Assembly (NCBI RefSeq): GCF_000342045.1
Contig: NZ_AONQ01000044.1
Span: forward strand, 1-37,149
DNA length: 37,149 bases
Reading direction: 5' to 3'
Origin: Paramagnetospirillum caucaseum
GTDB lineage: Bacteria > Pseudomonadota > Alphaproteobacteria > Rhodospirillales > Magnetospirillaceae
Under the pieces are notes generated by a model that did no database searches, was not told the DNA's origin, and saw only the letters and a list, made by a program, of their open reading frames with translations. Made by a program: the position numbers and the translations under genes. Shown one piece after another: positions 8,940-15,420 of this stretch; positions within the stretch are counted from its first letter, which is position 1; every line of letters starts with the position of its first letter.

Positions 8940-9243
8940 GGGAGTTCTCCTGGATCAAAGGGGATTGAAGAGCCGTTTCCGCCGCCATCACCACGGCGGC
9001 GCCGGCCAGCACGGCGGCCGCGCCGGTGCGGTAGTCGCGGCGCGCCGCCGCCTCGGCGGCCTTGGTGCCGGCGGCCAGGGCCGCGCCGCCCTGCAGGCCG
9101 TGGCGGAGCACCTTGCGCCACGGAAGGGCGGCGGCGGCGTCACGGTTCTGCAAGGCCGACAGCAGCGCCGTGGCCACGAAGCCGCGCAGGAACACTTCGG
9201 CGACCGAGGCGCCGGCCTTGCCGTTGCGCCGCTTGCGCTTCAC
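8920..9243 (-). CDS. Small hydrophobic Ala-rich protein of the fez-like operon
   Basis: The 107-residue protein starts at GTG 9243, whose bases form a GTGA overlap with the stop of the upstream gene, a typical translational-coupling junction. A much longer open frame runs upstream to 9909, but it lies antisense-like within two other genes of the same operon and is fortuitous. The protein has a basic N-terminus (VKRKRRNGK) and two hydrophobic stretches (about residues 15-33 and 75-95) separated by an Ala/Arg-rich helix. No recognised domain. By context it is a membrane component of the cluster. Confidence 0.7.
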   Translation of the reverse strand: MKRKRRNGKAGASVAEVFLRGFVATALLSALQNRDAAAALPWRKVLRHGLQGGAALAAGTKAAEAAARRDYRTGAAAVLAGAAVVMAAETALQSPLIQENSLGQEEA

Positions 9244-9584
9244 GATGCGGTTCCGCCCTCGGCCGGGGCGGGAGCGGCGGCCTTGGCCTTCCTGGCCGGA
9301 GCCTTGCGGGGGGCGCGCGGCTTGGCCGCCTTGGCCGGCGGGGCCGCTTCGCCGGGGACGGCGGACACCAGCTTGGCCCGCAGGCTGGCCGAGGACTTCT
9401 CGATGGCGGTAAGCCCGGAAACCGTGGCGTCGCGCAGGCCGCCCTGGGCCTGGCAAAGACCCTGGCGGGCCTTGTCGCCGATGCCGTCGAGGCGGGCGGC
9501 GGCCGAGGGGGCGGCCTTGTTGATCAGGCGGACCCCGACGATGCCGGCGAGCAGCCCCGAGGCGAAGGTGAGCAGAGGATGCAT
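9240..9584 (-). CDS. Single-span membrane protein with H1-like Lys/Ala/Pro tail
   Basis: The 114-residue protein has an N-terminal membrane segment (LLTFASGLLAGIVGVRLI), an amphipathic middle (about 30-75) and a C-terminal tail from about residue 82 dominated by Ala, Lys, Pro and Arg, resembling histone-H1-like tails. ATG 9584 is preceded by AAAGG at suitable spacing. The N-in or N-out orientation cannot be told. It is the third gene of the six-gene cluster, 42 nt after the HMA-domain gene, and ends in a GTGA overlap with the next. No function is known to me. Organelle membrane protein is inference. Confidence 0.75.
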   Translation of the reverse strand: MHPLLTFASGLLAGIVGVRLINKAAPSAAARLDGIGDKARQGLCQAQGGLRDATVSGLTAIEKSSASLRAKLVSAVPGEAAPPAKAAKPRAPRKAPARKAKAAAPAPAEGGTAS

Positions 9585-9626
9585 GGCTTTGCCTTTCGAA
9601 TGAAAGAATCGGGTCGAGTGGAAGAA

Positions 9627-9929
9627 TCAGGTCCCGGCCAGGGCCTGCAGCAAGCGTTCCGCATGGGGGGAGCGGGTGCCGTCGACGATATCCTGCCAGG
9701 CGGAGGGGGCAATCTGGGCGGGGTCGTATTCCACCACGCAGGAGCGGGCCAGGGGATTGACGTTGATGGAACGGATTCCCGCCGCCCGCGACGCGGCATC
9801 GATGAAATTGCGCACCTCGGCGGCCGCGCCCTCGGCCTGACCGTCGAGCTTGAGACGGACACGGCCGGGAATGTGATGGGCGATCCGCGTCTGGCGGGCG
9901 AAACGCCAAAGGTTTTCGGTGGTGCTCAA
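9627..9929 (-). CDS. Small HMA_2-like protein (PGRVRLKL motif)
   Basis: A 100-residue soluble protein resembling a stand-alone heavy-metal-associated-like fold. RIAHHIPGRVRLKL near residue 16 matches the N-terminus of the P-type ATPase (IAHRLPGRVRLRY), and a second half (SINVNPLARSCVVEYDP) has the beta pattern of HMA domains, but no CxxC is present. The open frame extends to 10019, yet the likely start is TTG 9929 with GGGGGAG five bases upstream. The motif shared with the ATPase suggests joint membrane or metal handling, which is inference. Confidence 0.75.
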   Translation of the reverse strand: MSTTENLWRFARQTRIAHHIPGRVRLKLDGQAEGAAAEVRNFIDAASRAAGIRSINVNPLARSCVVEYDPAQIAPSAWQDIVDGTRSPHAERLLQALAGT

Positions 9930-9963
9930 GGAGACTCCCCCAATGCGCGCCAAAGGCGACGGT

Positions 9964-10419
9964 CTACTGTAGTATCTTCTTGCGATGATTGGCCAGATGG
10001 ACCAGCAGGAAGGCCACATGCGCGGCGCCGAACGCCGCGTGCAGCTTCTTGCCCACCGCCAGGGCCAGCAGGGTTCCGGTCAGGCTGGCCAGCATGCCGA
10101 TCTTGGCCGGGCGGTTGAGGCTCCACAGGGAAAGGCCGTCCCCCGAGGGAGCGGCGACATCGGCGGCGGCCTCCTCGGCCTCGGCCTCCGCCTCGGCGAA
10201 CAGGGCGCGAATCCGGGCCTCGATCTCCGAGGGAGCGATTCCGGCGGGATCATAGCGCAGAACGACGCTGCCGGCGGCCGGCTTGCCCTCGGCGGCCAGC
10301 ACGCCGTCCCAGCCGGCCAGCGCCGCCGCGACCTCCGCGTTGCGCCCGGCCGCCCGCAAATCCGGGTGCCGGATTCTCAGCCGCCCGGAGACATGCGATG
10401 CGATGCAGGTCCCGCTCAT
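9964..10419 (-). CDS. HMA_2-like protein with C-terminal membrane segments, first gene of the fez-like operon
   Basis: A 151-residue protein. The N-terminal domain carries CIASHVSGRLRIRHPD (residues 5-20), a variant of the PGR-x-R motif of the ATPase, and the HMA-like second half SVVLRYDP. A long Glu/Ala helix follows (about 75-90), then a hydrophobic C-terminus (about 105-140, two short spans) ending in basic residues. ATG 10419 has AGGGAG nine bases upstream. It is promoter-proximal in the cluster and lies 98 bp downstream of the Irr-like gene. Fez operons are described as carrying such HMA-plus-membrane proteins. I do not assign a specific fez letter. Confidence 0.75.
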   Translation of the reverse strand: MSGTCIASHVSGRLRIRHPDLRAAGRNAEVAAALAGWDGVLAAEGKPAAGSVVLRYDPAGIAPSEIEARIRALFAEAEAEAEEAAADVAAPSGDGLSLWSLNRPAKIGMLASLTGTLLALAVGKKLHAAFGAAHVAFLLVHLANHRKKILQ

Positions 10420-10472
10420 GCCCGTGTTCTCCCTGTCAGACCCAAGGAATATCCCCGCAGGGGCGGCGTATC

Positions 10473-10485
10473 AAGAATTTTTCTT
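10473..10485. promoter_or_regulatory. Irr-box-like inverted repeat
   Basis: AAGAA-TTT-TTCTT is a perfect 5+3+5 inverted repeat centred about 60 bp upstream of the first gene of the six-gene cluster, in an AT-rich island (10470-10500). Its GAA-N3-TTC core agrees with the published iron-control-element consensus for Irr (TTTAGAA-N3-TTCTAAA), though the outer bases match only partly. With an Irr-type gene next door, iron control of the cluster is a reasonable inference. Confidence 0.45.
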
Positions 10486-10517
10486 TAAAATCAACAATAT
10501 CGCTCTACATCTAAGAC

Positions 10518-10937
10518 TTACTCGCGACATATCGCCGGCCGGATGCGGACCAGGATGTCCACCCCTTCCACCTCATAGCCGGGCGGTGGAGTCGGCAGGT
10601 GGTCGAGGACCGGCTGGCGGCCGGGGATATCGCTCAGCCGCCCGGTGGACAGGTCGAGGAAGTGGTGGTGGCCGGCCGGGCTGGTGCAGAACCAGGTCCG
10701 CTCACCCAGGTCGACACGGCGGACCAGCCCCACCTTGGCGAACTGGTTGAGGATGTTGTAGGTGGTGGCCAGGGACAGCCGCAGCCCCGCCTCCGCCGCC
10801 AGACGGTGCGCCTCGTCGGCCGACACGTTGTCGGAGCTCAGGGTCTGCAGCAGCTCCACCATGCCCCGCCGCTGGCGGGTCGGCCGCAGCCCGGCGTCGC
10901 GGAGAACGGTTTCGGAGGATACGCCGGAGGAAGCCAT
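10518..10937 (-). CDS. irr: Irr/Fur-family iron response regulator
   Basis: A Fur-superfamily transcription factor of 139 residues. The N-terminal winged helix starts with LRDAGLRPTRQR and includes the recognition-helix region LSLATTYNILNQFAKVGLVRRV. The dimerisation half has the HHH cluster (GHHHFLDL) typical of Irr rather than Fur. Irr proteins respond to haem and iron status and act as repressor or activator through ICE boxes. The frame opens at a TTG (10952), but ATG 10937 is the more likely start. It lies directly upstream of, and in the same direction as, the six-gene cluster. Another Fur-family specificity such as PerR is less likely. Confidence 0.82.
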   Translation of the reverse strand: MASSGVSSETVLRDAGLRPTRQRRGMVELLQTLSSDNVSADEAHRLAAEAGLRLSLATTYNILNQFAKVGLVRRVDLGERTWFCTSPAGHHHFLDLSTGRLSDIPGRQPVLDHLPTPPPGYEVEGVDILVRIRPAICRE

Positions 10938-11012
10938 GACCAACCGATGCAATTGCGAGTTACTCGCGGCAAGTACCGCAATCGCTCCGATCCGGCAAGC
11001 GGCTTTTCCCGA

Positions 11013-11990
11013 TCAGGCCTCGTCCTGCCACCGGCGGGCGATGATGCCGGCGGCGATCAGCTGGATCAGGTGATAGAGGATGGTCGGCGCGATGATCAGG
11101 CCCAGGACGGGCGAGGCGCCGAACATGATCTTGGCCATGGGCACACCGGTGGCCAGGGATTTCTTGGTGCCGCAGAACACCCCGGCGATGGCATCCTCGC
11201 GGGAAAAGCCCAGCAGGCGGCAGGCCAGCCGCAGGCTTACGAAGACAAAGGCGAACAGGGCCGCCGCCCCGCCGGCTGCCTGGAGCACGAAACCGCTTCC
11301 CTGCCCGGCCCACACCCCCTCGGCCACCGAATCCGAGAAGGAGTTGAAGACGATCAGCAAGATGGTGACGCGATCCAGGGCCTTCAGCCATTTGATGTTG
11401 CGCTCGATCCAGGGCCGCGCCCAGGGCCGCAGCGCCTGGCCCAGCACGATGGGCAGCAGCACCAGCAGCATGATCTTGACCAGCACCCGGCCCAGGTCCA
11501 GCGAGGCGCCGCCGGCGGACAGGTACCAGTTGACCCACAGCGGCGTCAGCACCACCCCGATCAGGCTGGACAGGGTGGCGTTGAAGATGGCGCCGGCCAC
11601 GTTGCCGCGCGCGATGGAGGTCATGGCCACCGAGGACGAGATGGCCGAGGGCAGCGCCGCCAGGAAGAAGAACCCCAGCATCAGGTCCGGCCCGACCCGC
11701 CCGCCCAGCGCCAGGGCGCAAGCCCACACCAGGACGGGAAACAGCAGGAAGGTCGAGGTCTGGACCAGCAGATGCAGACGCCAGTTGACCAGACCGGCCT
11801 TCATGCGCTCGGGCGGCAAGGTCAGACCGTAGAGCAGGAAGACCAGCGCCACGCCGTAGGTGGTGACGGCGTCCATGTGGAGATGGCCGCCGCTCCGGCC
11901 GAAATCGGGCAGCACCCAGGCCAGACCGACCATGGACATCAGGCCGAGCAGGAAGCCGTCGATACCGATACGGCCGAGAAGCTTGAACAC
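11013..11990 (-). CDS. Bile acid:sodium symporter-like (SBF-like) transporter
   Basis: An inner-membrane protein of about 325 residues with eight to ten hydrophobic helices. It belongs to the SBF-like/BASS superfamily in the bacterial branch sometimes called YfeH-like. Visible hallmarks are the N-terminus FKLLGRIGIDGFLLGLM, the LLYGLTLPPERM segment, FLAALPSAISSSVAMT and the second-repeat FCGTKKSLATGVPMAK, matching the crossover-helix motifs of the fold. The substrate is unknown. The open frame reaches ATG 12068. GTG 11990 is preferred because CGAGG lies six bases upstream and homologues begin there; ATG 12017 is an alternative. It shares a direction with the Irr gene but has its own spacing of about 75 bp. 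Confidence 0.82.
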   Translation of the reverse strand: MFKLLGRIGIDGFLLGLMSMVGLAWVLPDFGRSGGHLHMDAVTTYGVALVFLLYGLTLPPERMKAGLVNWRLHLLVQTSTFLLFPVLVWACALALGGRVGPDLMLGFFFLAALPSAISSSVAMTSIARGNVAGAIFNATLSSLIGVVLTPLWVNWYLSAGGASLDLGRVLVKIMLLVLLPIVLGQALRPWARPWIERNIKWLKALDRVTILLIVFNSFSDSVAEGVWAGQGSGFVLQAAGGAAALFAFVFVSLRLACRLLGFSREDAIAGVFCGTKKSLATGVPMAKIMFGASPVLGLIIAPTILYHLIQLIAAGIIARRWQDEA

Positions 11991-12118
11991 GCGGAACCTC
12001 GAACAGGGCGGAACCATGGCCGGGACACTACCCCAACCGCCGCCCCCGCTGGCAAGACGATCCTGCATGCCGCCCCGCCGCCATCGACTTTTGCCGCGCG
12101 CTCTGGCATGAGAAAGCG

Positions 12119-12586
12119 GTGCGACGCCTGCTCTGGATCATCCCGGCCGTCCTGGCCCTGCTCCCCCTCCCCGCCCGGGCCGAGACCCTGGAGGGGAAGC
12201 GTATCTTCATCGAATTCACCTACGACCCCAGCACGCCGGAACTGGCCGCCGCCCGCAAATGGGGCAAGGCCCACTTCGCCAAGGCCCAGGCGGCGGGCCG
12301 CCCGGTGCGGCTCAGTGTCGGGCGCTCGCGCGGGACCACCCTGATCAGCCTGGAATCGGTGGCCATCTGCGACCGGGTCAAGGCCTGTCCGCTGCTGGTG
12401 TTCCGCGACCTGACGGCGCGGCCCATCCTGGAAACCACCTCGTTCCAGAACGTGCTGATCGAATACCGCGACAGAGAGATCTTCCTGGTGATCCGCCTGT
12501 GGGAGGAAACCACCGAATGCCGGATCACCACCTCCGGACGGTCACGCTGCAAGAAAACGCCGAGGGATAAAACCAAGCCCCGATAA
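12119..12586 (+). CDS. Secreted hypothetical protein
   Basis: A 155-residue protein starting at GTG with a clear Sec signal peptide (RRLLWIIPAVLALLPLPARA, cleavage after ARA near residue 21). The mature part has two Cys near the middle (AICDRVKAC), a later Cys pair in the tail (ECRITTSGRSRC), and a strongly basic C-terminus. The even number of cysteines suggests disulphides in the periplasm. No family recognised. It is divergent from the SBF-like transporter. It is the last chromosomal gene before the tRNA attachment site, and its stop codon lies inside a strong hairpin. Confidence 0.7.
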   Translation: MRRLLWIIPAVLALLPLPARAETLEGKRIFIEFTYDPSTPELAAARKWGKAHFAKAQAAGRPVRLSVGRSRGTTLISLESVAICDRVKACPLLVFRDLTARPILETTSFQNVLIEYRDREIFLVIRLWEETTECRITTSGRSRCKKTPRDKTKPR

Positions 12587-12597
12587 CGGGGCTTGGT
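12572..12597. terminator. Strong hairpin at the end of the secreted-protein gene
   Basis: ACCAAGCCCCG and CGGGGCTTGGT pair perfectly over 11 bp with a 4-nt loop (ATAA) that contains part of the stop codon. A T-tract (TTTTAT) follows on the minus strand only, so it is best suited to stop leftward transcription and may also block rightward transcripts. Confidence 0.7.
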
Positions 12598-12807
12598 CAA
12601 CCGGCTGCCAGACAGGACGGCATGAACCAGAAGGGGAAAAGTGAGGTGGCGCGACGTCGCACCATCCTGTTTTTTCATCTGAACATTCCGGCAACAGCAG
12701 CCATCGCCATGACGCATGTATGCGGCATGGAATTTTCGGAACCAGCGGAAAATGGCGGAATTCCGCCAAACCGCAAAGATTGCAAAACCCCAGGCAAAAC
12801 AAAAGAG

Positions 12808-12841
12808 AACGGCCCGTAAGTCTTTGAACTTACGGGCCGTT
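12808..12841. terminator. Intrinsic terminator downstream of the tRNA 3' end
   Basis: AACGGCCCGTAAGT (12808-12821) and its exact complement (12828-12841) form a 14-bp stem with a 6-nt loop. T-rich tracts follow on both strands, stronger leftward. It lies just past the CCA end of the minus-strand tRNA fragment, as expected for the native tRNA terminator. Confidence 0.85.
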
Positions 12842-12855
12842 TCTCTGTATCTCGA

Positions 12856-12903
12856 TGGTAGCGGGAGAGGGACTTGAACCCCCGACCCCAGGATTATGAT
12901 TCC
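12856..12903 (-). other. Attachment site: 3' half of a CAT-anticodon tRNA
   Basis: Read on the minus strand, this is the 3' part of a tRNA: anticodon loop with CAT, variable loop, T-arm (GGGGG, TTCAAGT, CCCTC), acceptor strand TCCCGCT, discriminator A and encoded CCA. The CAT anticodon means elongator tRNA-Met or the precursor of a lysidine-modified tRNA-Ile. The 5' half is missing: beyond the anticodon stem the sequence becomes unrelated AT-rich DNA, with the integrase gene 170 bp on. This is the classic duplicated tRNA end left by a tyrosine recombinase. The intact tRNA should lie at the far end of the element. Confidence 0.8.
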
Positions 12904-12967
12904 TTATTTTTCGCGAAATATGACGCAACATATCTCAACCACAAAGCCTCTGTAAACCGCATAAACG

Positions 12968-12995
12968 TTGACTTTTACCGTCTTATCCGTAGCAT
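12968..12995 (+). promoter_or_regulatory. Candidate sigma-70 promoter for the integrase
   Basis: TTGACT (12968-12973) and TAGCAT (12990-12995) are separated by 16 bp in AT-rich DNA, about 80 bp before the integrase ATG. Matches to consensus are 5/6 and 4/6. Inferred only. Confidence 0.4.
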
Positions 12996-13030
12996 GGGTG
13001 AACATAGGAAAACGGGGCAAAGCCGGAACT

Positions 13031-13054
13031 TTTGTGCCCCCGTTTGTGCCCCCG
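13031..13054 (+). repeat. Tandem 12-bp direct repeat before the integrase
   Basis: Two back-to-back perfect copies of TTTGTGCCCCCG (13031-13042 and 13043-13054) end 18 bp before the integrase ATG, between the candidate promoter and the ribosome site. They could be recombinase arm-type sites or a regulator-binding site. Confidence 0.6.
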
Positions 13055-13072
13055 TTTTATCGGAGAGATGCC

Positions 13073-14356
13073 ATGCCCCGTGAAGCTGCCCGCAAGGTGA
13101 TTACCGATGCCATGGTGCAGAAGGTGAAGCCAGCCCCTAAAGGCAAGCGTAACGAGTATTGGGATGCCATCGTGCCGGGCTTCGGCCTTCGCGTCACCGA
13201 TGCCGGGGGCAAGTCGTTTTTCCTCCGCACCCGCATTGGCACCGGAACCGGACAACTCCGCTTGTCGTGGCCGTACCCGGCAACCTCTCTCGAAGCAGCC
13301 CGCGCCTTGGCGAAAGCCGCGCTCCAGGATGCGGAAAAGGGCGTCGATCCGAAGGTGAAGGAAACAGCCGAGAAGCAGGCCAAGGCGGAGAAAGCCGCCA
13401 ACACCTTCAAGGCCGTGGCCGAACGCTTCATGCGCCAGCACGTCGAACCCCGCCTCGCCGCCTCGACTAAGATGGACTACAAATGGGCCTTGTTCGGCCA
13501 GGACACGGCGGCTTGGGCGAACAAGGCCGTTGACGCCATCACCCGCTCCGACGTGCGCAGGGCACTCGACGCCACGATAGAGCGCGGCAGCCCCGCCGGG
13601 GCGAACAAGCTGCTTGCCTATCTCTCCAAGTTCTTCAACTGGTGTGCCGAGCGAGATTTGCTCGAAGTGCCCCCCACCATCCGCATCAAGCCCCCCTCGC
13701 CCAAGAGCGTCGGGGAGCGCACCTTGAACCAAGCCGAGGTGGTCGAGGTATGGGCTGCCTTCGAGGTGGAAGGCGGATTGTTCGGCGACCTGTTCAAGCT
13801 ACTTCTGCTGACCGGCCAGCGCCGCACCGAGACGGCAGGTATGCGGCTGTCGGAATTGTCCGACCTGGACGGCGAAAAGCCGGTTTGGGAAATCCCCAGC
13901 ACCCGGACAAAAAACGGACGCCCGCATACGGTGCCGCTGTCGCCACAGGTCGTCACCATCATCAAGGGCCGCCCCGAGGTGGGCGACCTGGGGCTATTGC
14001 TCACCACTACCGGAACCACCCCCACCACCGGCTTCAGCAACGCCAAGGAACGGGTGGACGCCTGGATCGCCAAGCGGCGCGAGGAGGCGGGCGAACAGCC
14101 CATGCCGCACTGGACGCTTCACGACCTCCGGAGAACCATGGTGACAATGATGAATGAGCACGTCGGCATCGCCCCCCATGTGGTGGAAGCCTGCGTCAAT
14201 CACGTCTCGGGAATGGCGAAGGCGGGCGTTGCCGGGGTGTACAACAAAGCCCTGTATATGGATGATCGCCGCCGGGCGCTCGAAGCCTGGGCAAACTACC
14301 TGGACGGCCTTATCAGCCCCAAGGACACGACCAACGTGGTGAAGCTGCGGAGCTAG
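13073..14356 (+). CDS. int: Tyrosine recombinase / site-specific integrase (DUF4102 type)
   Basis: A 427-residue integrase of the island/phage type. The N-terminal DUF4102 arm-binding domain (ITDAMVQKVKPAPKGKRNEYWD, then PGFGLRVTDAGGKSF) is followed by a core-binding SAM-like domain (about 120-215) and the catalytic domain. The active-site residues are in place: Arg250 (TGQRRTE), His350 and Arg353 (HDLRRT), His377 (NHV) and nucleophile Tyr390 (GVYNKAL). The start ATG is chosen because GGAGAG lies six bases upstream; a longer frame from TTG 12968 runs through the promoter and repeats. It sits beside the truncated tRNA and is expected to have integrated this element. It appears intact. Confidence 0.95.
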   Translation: MPREAARKVITDAMVQKVKPAPKGKRNEYWDAIVPGFGLRVTDAGGKSFFLRTRIGTGTGQLRLSWPYPATSLEAARALAKAALQDAEKGVDPKVKETAEKQAKAEKAANTFKAVAERFMRQHVEPRLAASTKMDYKWALFGQDTAAWANKAVDAITRSDVRRALDATIERGSPAGANKLLAYLSKFFNWCAERDLLEVPPTIRIKPPSPKSVGERTLNQAEVVEVWAAFEVEGGLFGDLFKLLLLTGQRRTETAGMRLSELSDLDGEKPVWEIPSTRTKNGRPHTVPLSPQVVTIIKGRPEVGDLGLLLTTTGTTPTTGFSNAKERVDAWIAKRREEAGEQPMPHWTLHDLRRTMVTMMNEHVGIAPHVVEACVNHVSGMAKAGVAGVYNKALYMDDRRRALEAWANYLDGLISPKDTTNVVKLRS

Positions 14357-14365
14357 ATGCCCCCC

Positions 14366-14677
14366 CTATCGTTCACGGCAAAGCTCCAATTCGAGCTCGC
14401 CCCCATTCCGATGGAGACGAATTGAGAATCTCTCGCCATCTTTGATTCCGGCGGCACGGATAACCGCCTCAGCGGTTTCCGTGGTAACGCCCGTAAAGAT
14501 TTTTCGATCTTCCGTCTCGATAAGGGAAATGCCCGGTGGAAACCTGTCATCCTCATCGAGATATTCGACCTGAATACGCACCCGCTCGCCAGAACGAAAA
14601 CCTGCCGCCGCCAGGGCTTCGGGCAGGTCGTCAACGGTCGTCTCTATGGTGGCTCGTGGTGGACGGATCATGCTCAT
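14366..14677 (-). CDS. Hypothetical protein beside the toxin-antitoxin pair
   Basis: A 103-residue acidic/basic mixed protein without a recognised family. It has two similar halves of beta/alpha character: a segment FRSGERVRIQVEYL and a segment IKDGERFSIRLHR share the pattern GERxxI, suggesting an internal duplication of a small barrel-like or AbrB-like unit. It is convergent with the integrase (10 bp apart) and lies 81 bp downstream of the ParE-type toxin on the same strand. A regulatory or accessory role to that pair is possible but unproven. Confidence 0.6.
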   Translation of the reverse strand: MSMIRPPRATIETTVDDLPEALAAAGFRSGERVRIQVEYLDEDDRFPPGISLIETEDRKIFTGVTTETAEAVIRAAGIKDGERFSIRLHRNGGELELELCRER

Positions 14678-14758
14678 GGTGGCTCAGGGGTTACGGTTTA
14701 CCGGTCAAGTATATCCGCCGCCGCCGAATTTCCAAATTTTCAGAAACACCGAGAGCCG

Positions 14759-15058
14759 TCACCCCTCGGAGCCGAAAACTTCCGGCAAATCGCGGGCACC
14801 GTGAAGAACGCGGAGAACGGTGATTCCCGAATCAGCGGGGCGATAGAAAACGAGGTAACTTCCCAGCGAAAAAACACGAGTTCCCTCACCGAACTCGTCG
14901 CGCTGACTGCCGATAAATGGAGTTTCGGCAAAAGCCTTGCATTTATCCTTGATGGAACGCAGCAAGCGCCGTGCCGCTTGGACATTTTCCTTTGCGATAT
15001 ACTCGCCTATGGCGTCCATATCTCGCAAAGACTTATGGGTATAGCGGACATACGGCAT
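14759..15058 (-). CDS. parE: ParE/RelE-family toxin
   Basis: A 99-residue toxin of the type II RelE/ParE superfamily. Typical features are the N-terminal helix pair (YTHKSLRDMDAIGEYIAKEN), the motif around residues 50-75 with GTRVFSLGSYLVFYRP, and the closing beta strand ITVLRVLHGARDLPEVF. The LHGARD end is characteristic of ParE-type members, which usually poison DNA gyrase, while RelE members cleave mRNA. It follows the antitoxin gene by 11 nt in the expected antitoxin-first order. Such pairs stabilise mobile elements after loss. Confidence 0.87.
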   Translation of the reverse strand: MPYVRYTHKSLRDMDAIGEYIAKENVQAARRLLRSIKDKCKAFAETPFIGSQRDEFGEGTRVFSLGSYLVFYRPADSGITVLRVLHGARDLPEVFGSEG

Positions 15059-15069
15059 GAGCTGCGGGC

Positions 15070-15318
15070 TTATATCTTTCCGAATTTGGCTTCGAGGATC
15101 GCGAACGCTTCGTCCTCCTCGTAGACATTGCCCGCCTCAAGATCGGCAATGCCTTCCCGCACCTTGGCGCGGATTTCCAGAAATTCGGCGGCGTCCTCCG
15201 TCGAGAGCTTGCGGACGTGAACGGCATAGACCGCCCCGACCTCGCAGCCTTCGAGCGCGGCTGAAAGCTCCGATGGCAGCTTTTCACCCTGGATTGCCAA
15301 CGTCGCAGCATTCCGCAT
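15070..15318 (-). CDS. Antitoxin partner of the ParE-type toxin
   Basis: An 82-residue acidic protein directly upstream of the toxin. The N-terminal part (MRNAATLAIQGEKLPSELS) would bind DNA as in ParD-like ribbon-helix-helix antitoxins. The acidic C-terminal helices (REGIADLEAGNVYEEDEAFAIL) resemble toxin-wrapping tails. ATG 15318 is preferred because AAGGAGG lies eight bases upstream; the frame can also open at GTG 15324. Family assignment rests mainly on position, size and the acidic tail. Confidence 0.75.
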   Translation of the reverse strand: MRNAATLAIQGEKLPSELSAALEGCEVGAVYAVHVRKLSTEDAAEFLEIRAKVREGIADLEAGNVYEEDEAFAILEAKFGKI

Positions 15319-15420
15319 GGTCACGGCCTCCTTGATCCCGTGGACACATCCTACACCAACTCATCACCGCCATGCCACGTTCCCCGAAAAACGGAAAACG
15401 GGTGGCATGAGGAGGGGGCG

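Noticed and set aside
8920-9909. 329-codon minus-strand frame as one gene
   Set aside because: Its first two thirds overlap two better supported genes; only the last 107 codons from GTG 9243 look real.
10599-12344. 581-codon plus-strand frame
   Set aside because: Antisense to the Irr-like and SBF-like genes, low-complexity Gln/His-rich product.
12622-12819. 65-codon frame before the attachment site
   Set aside because: Ends inside the tRNA terminator, has no ribosome site and no recognisable pattern.
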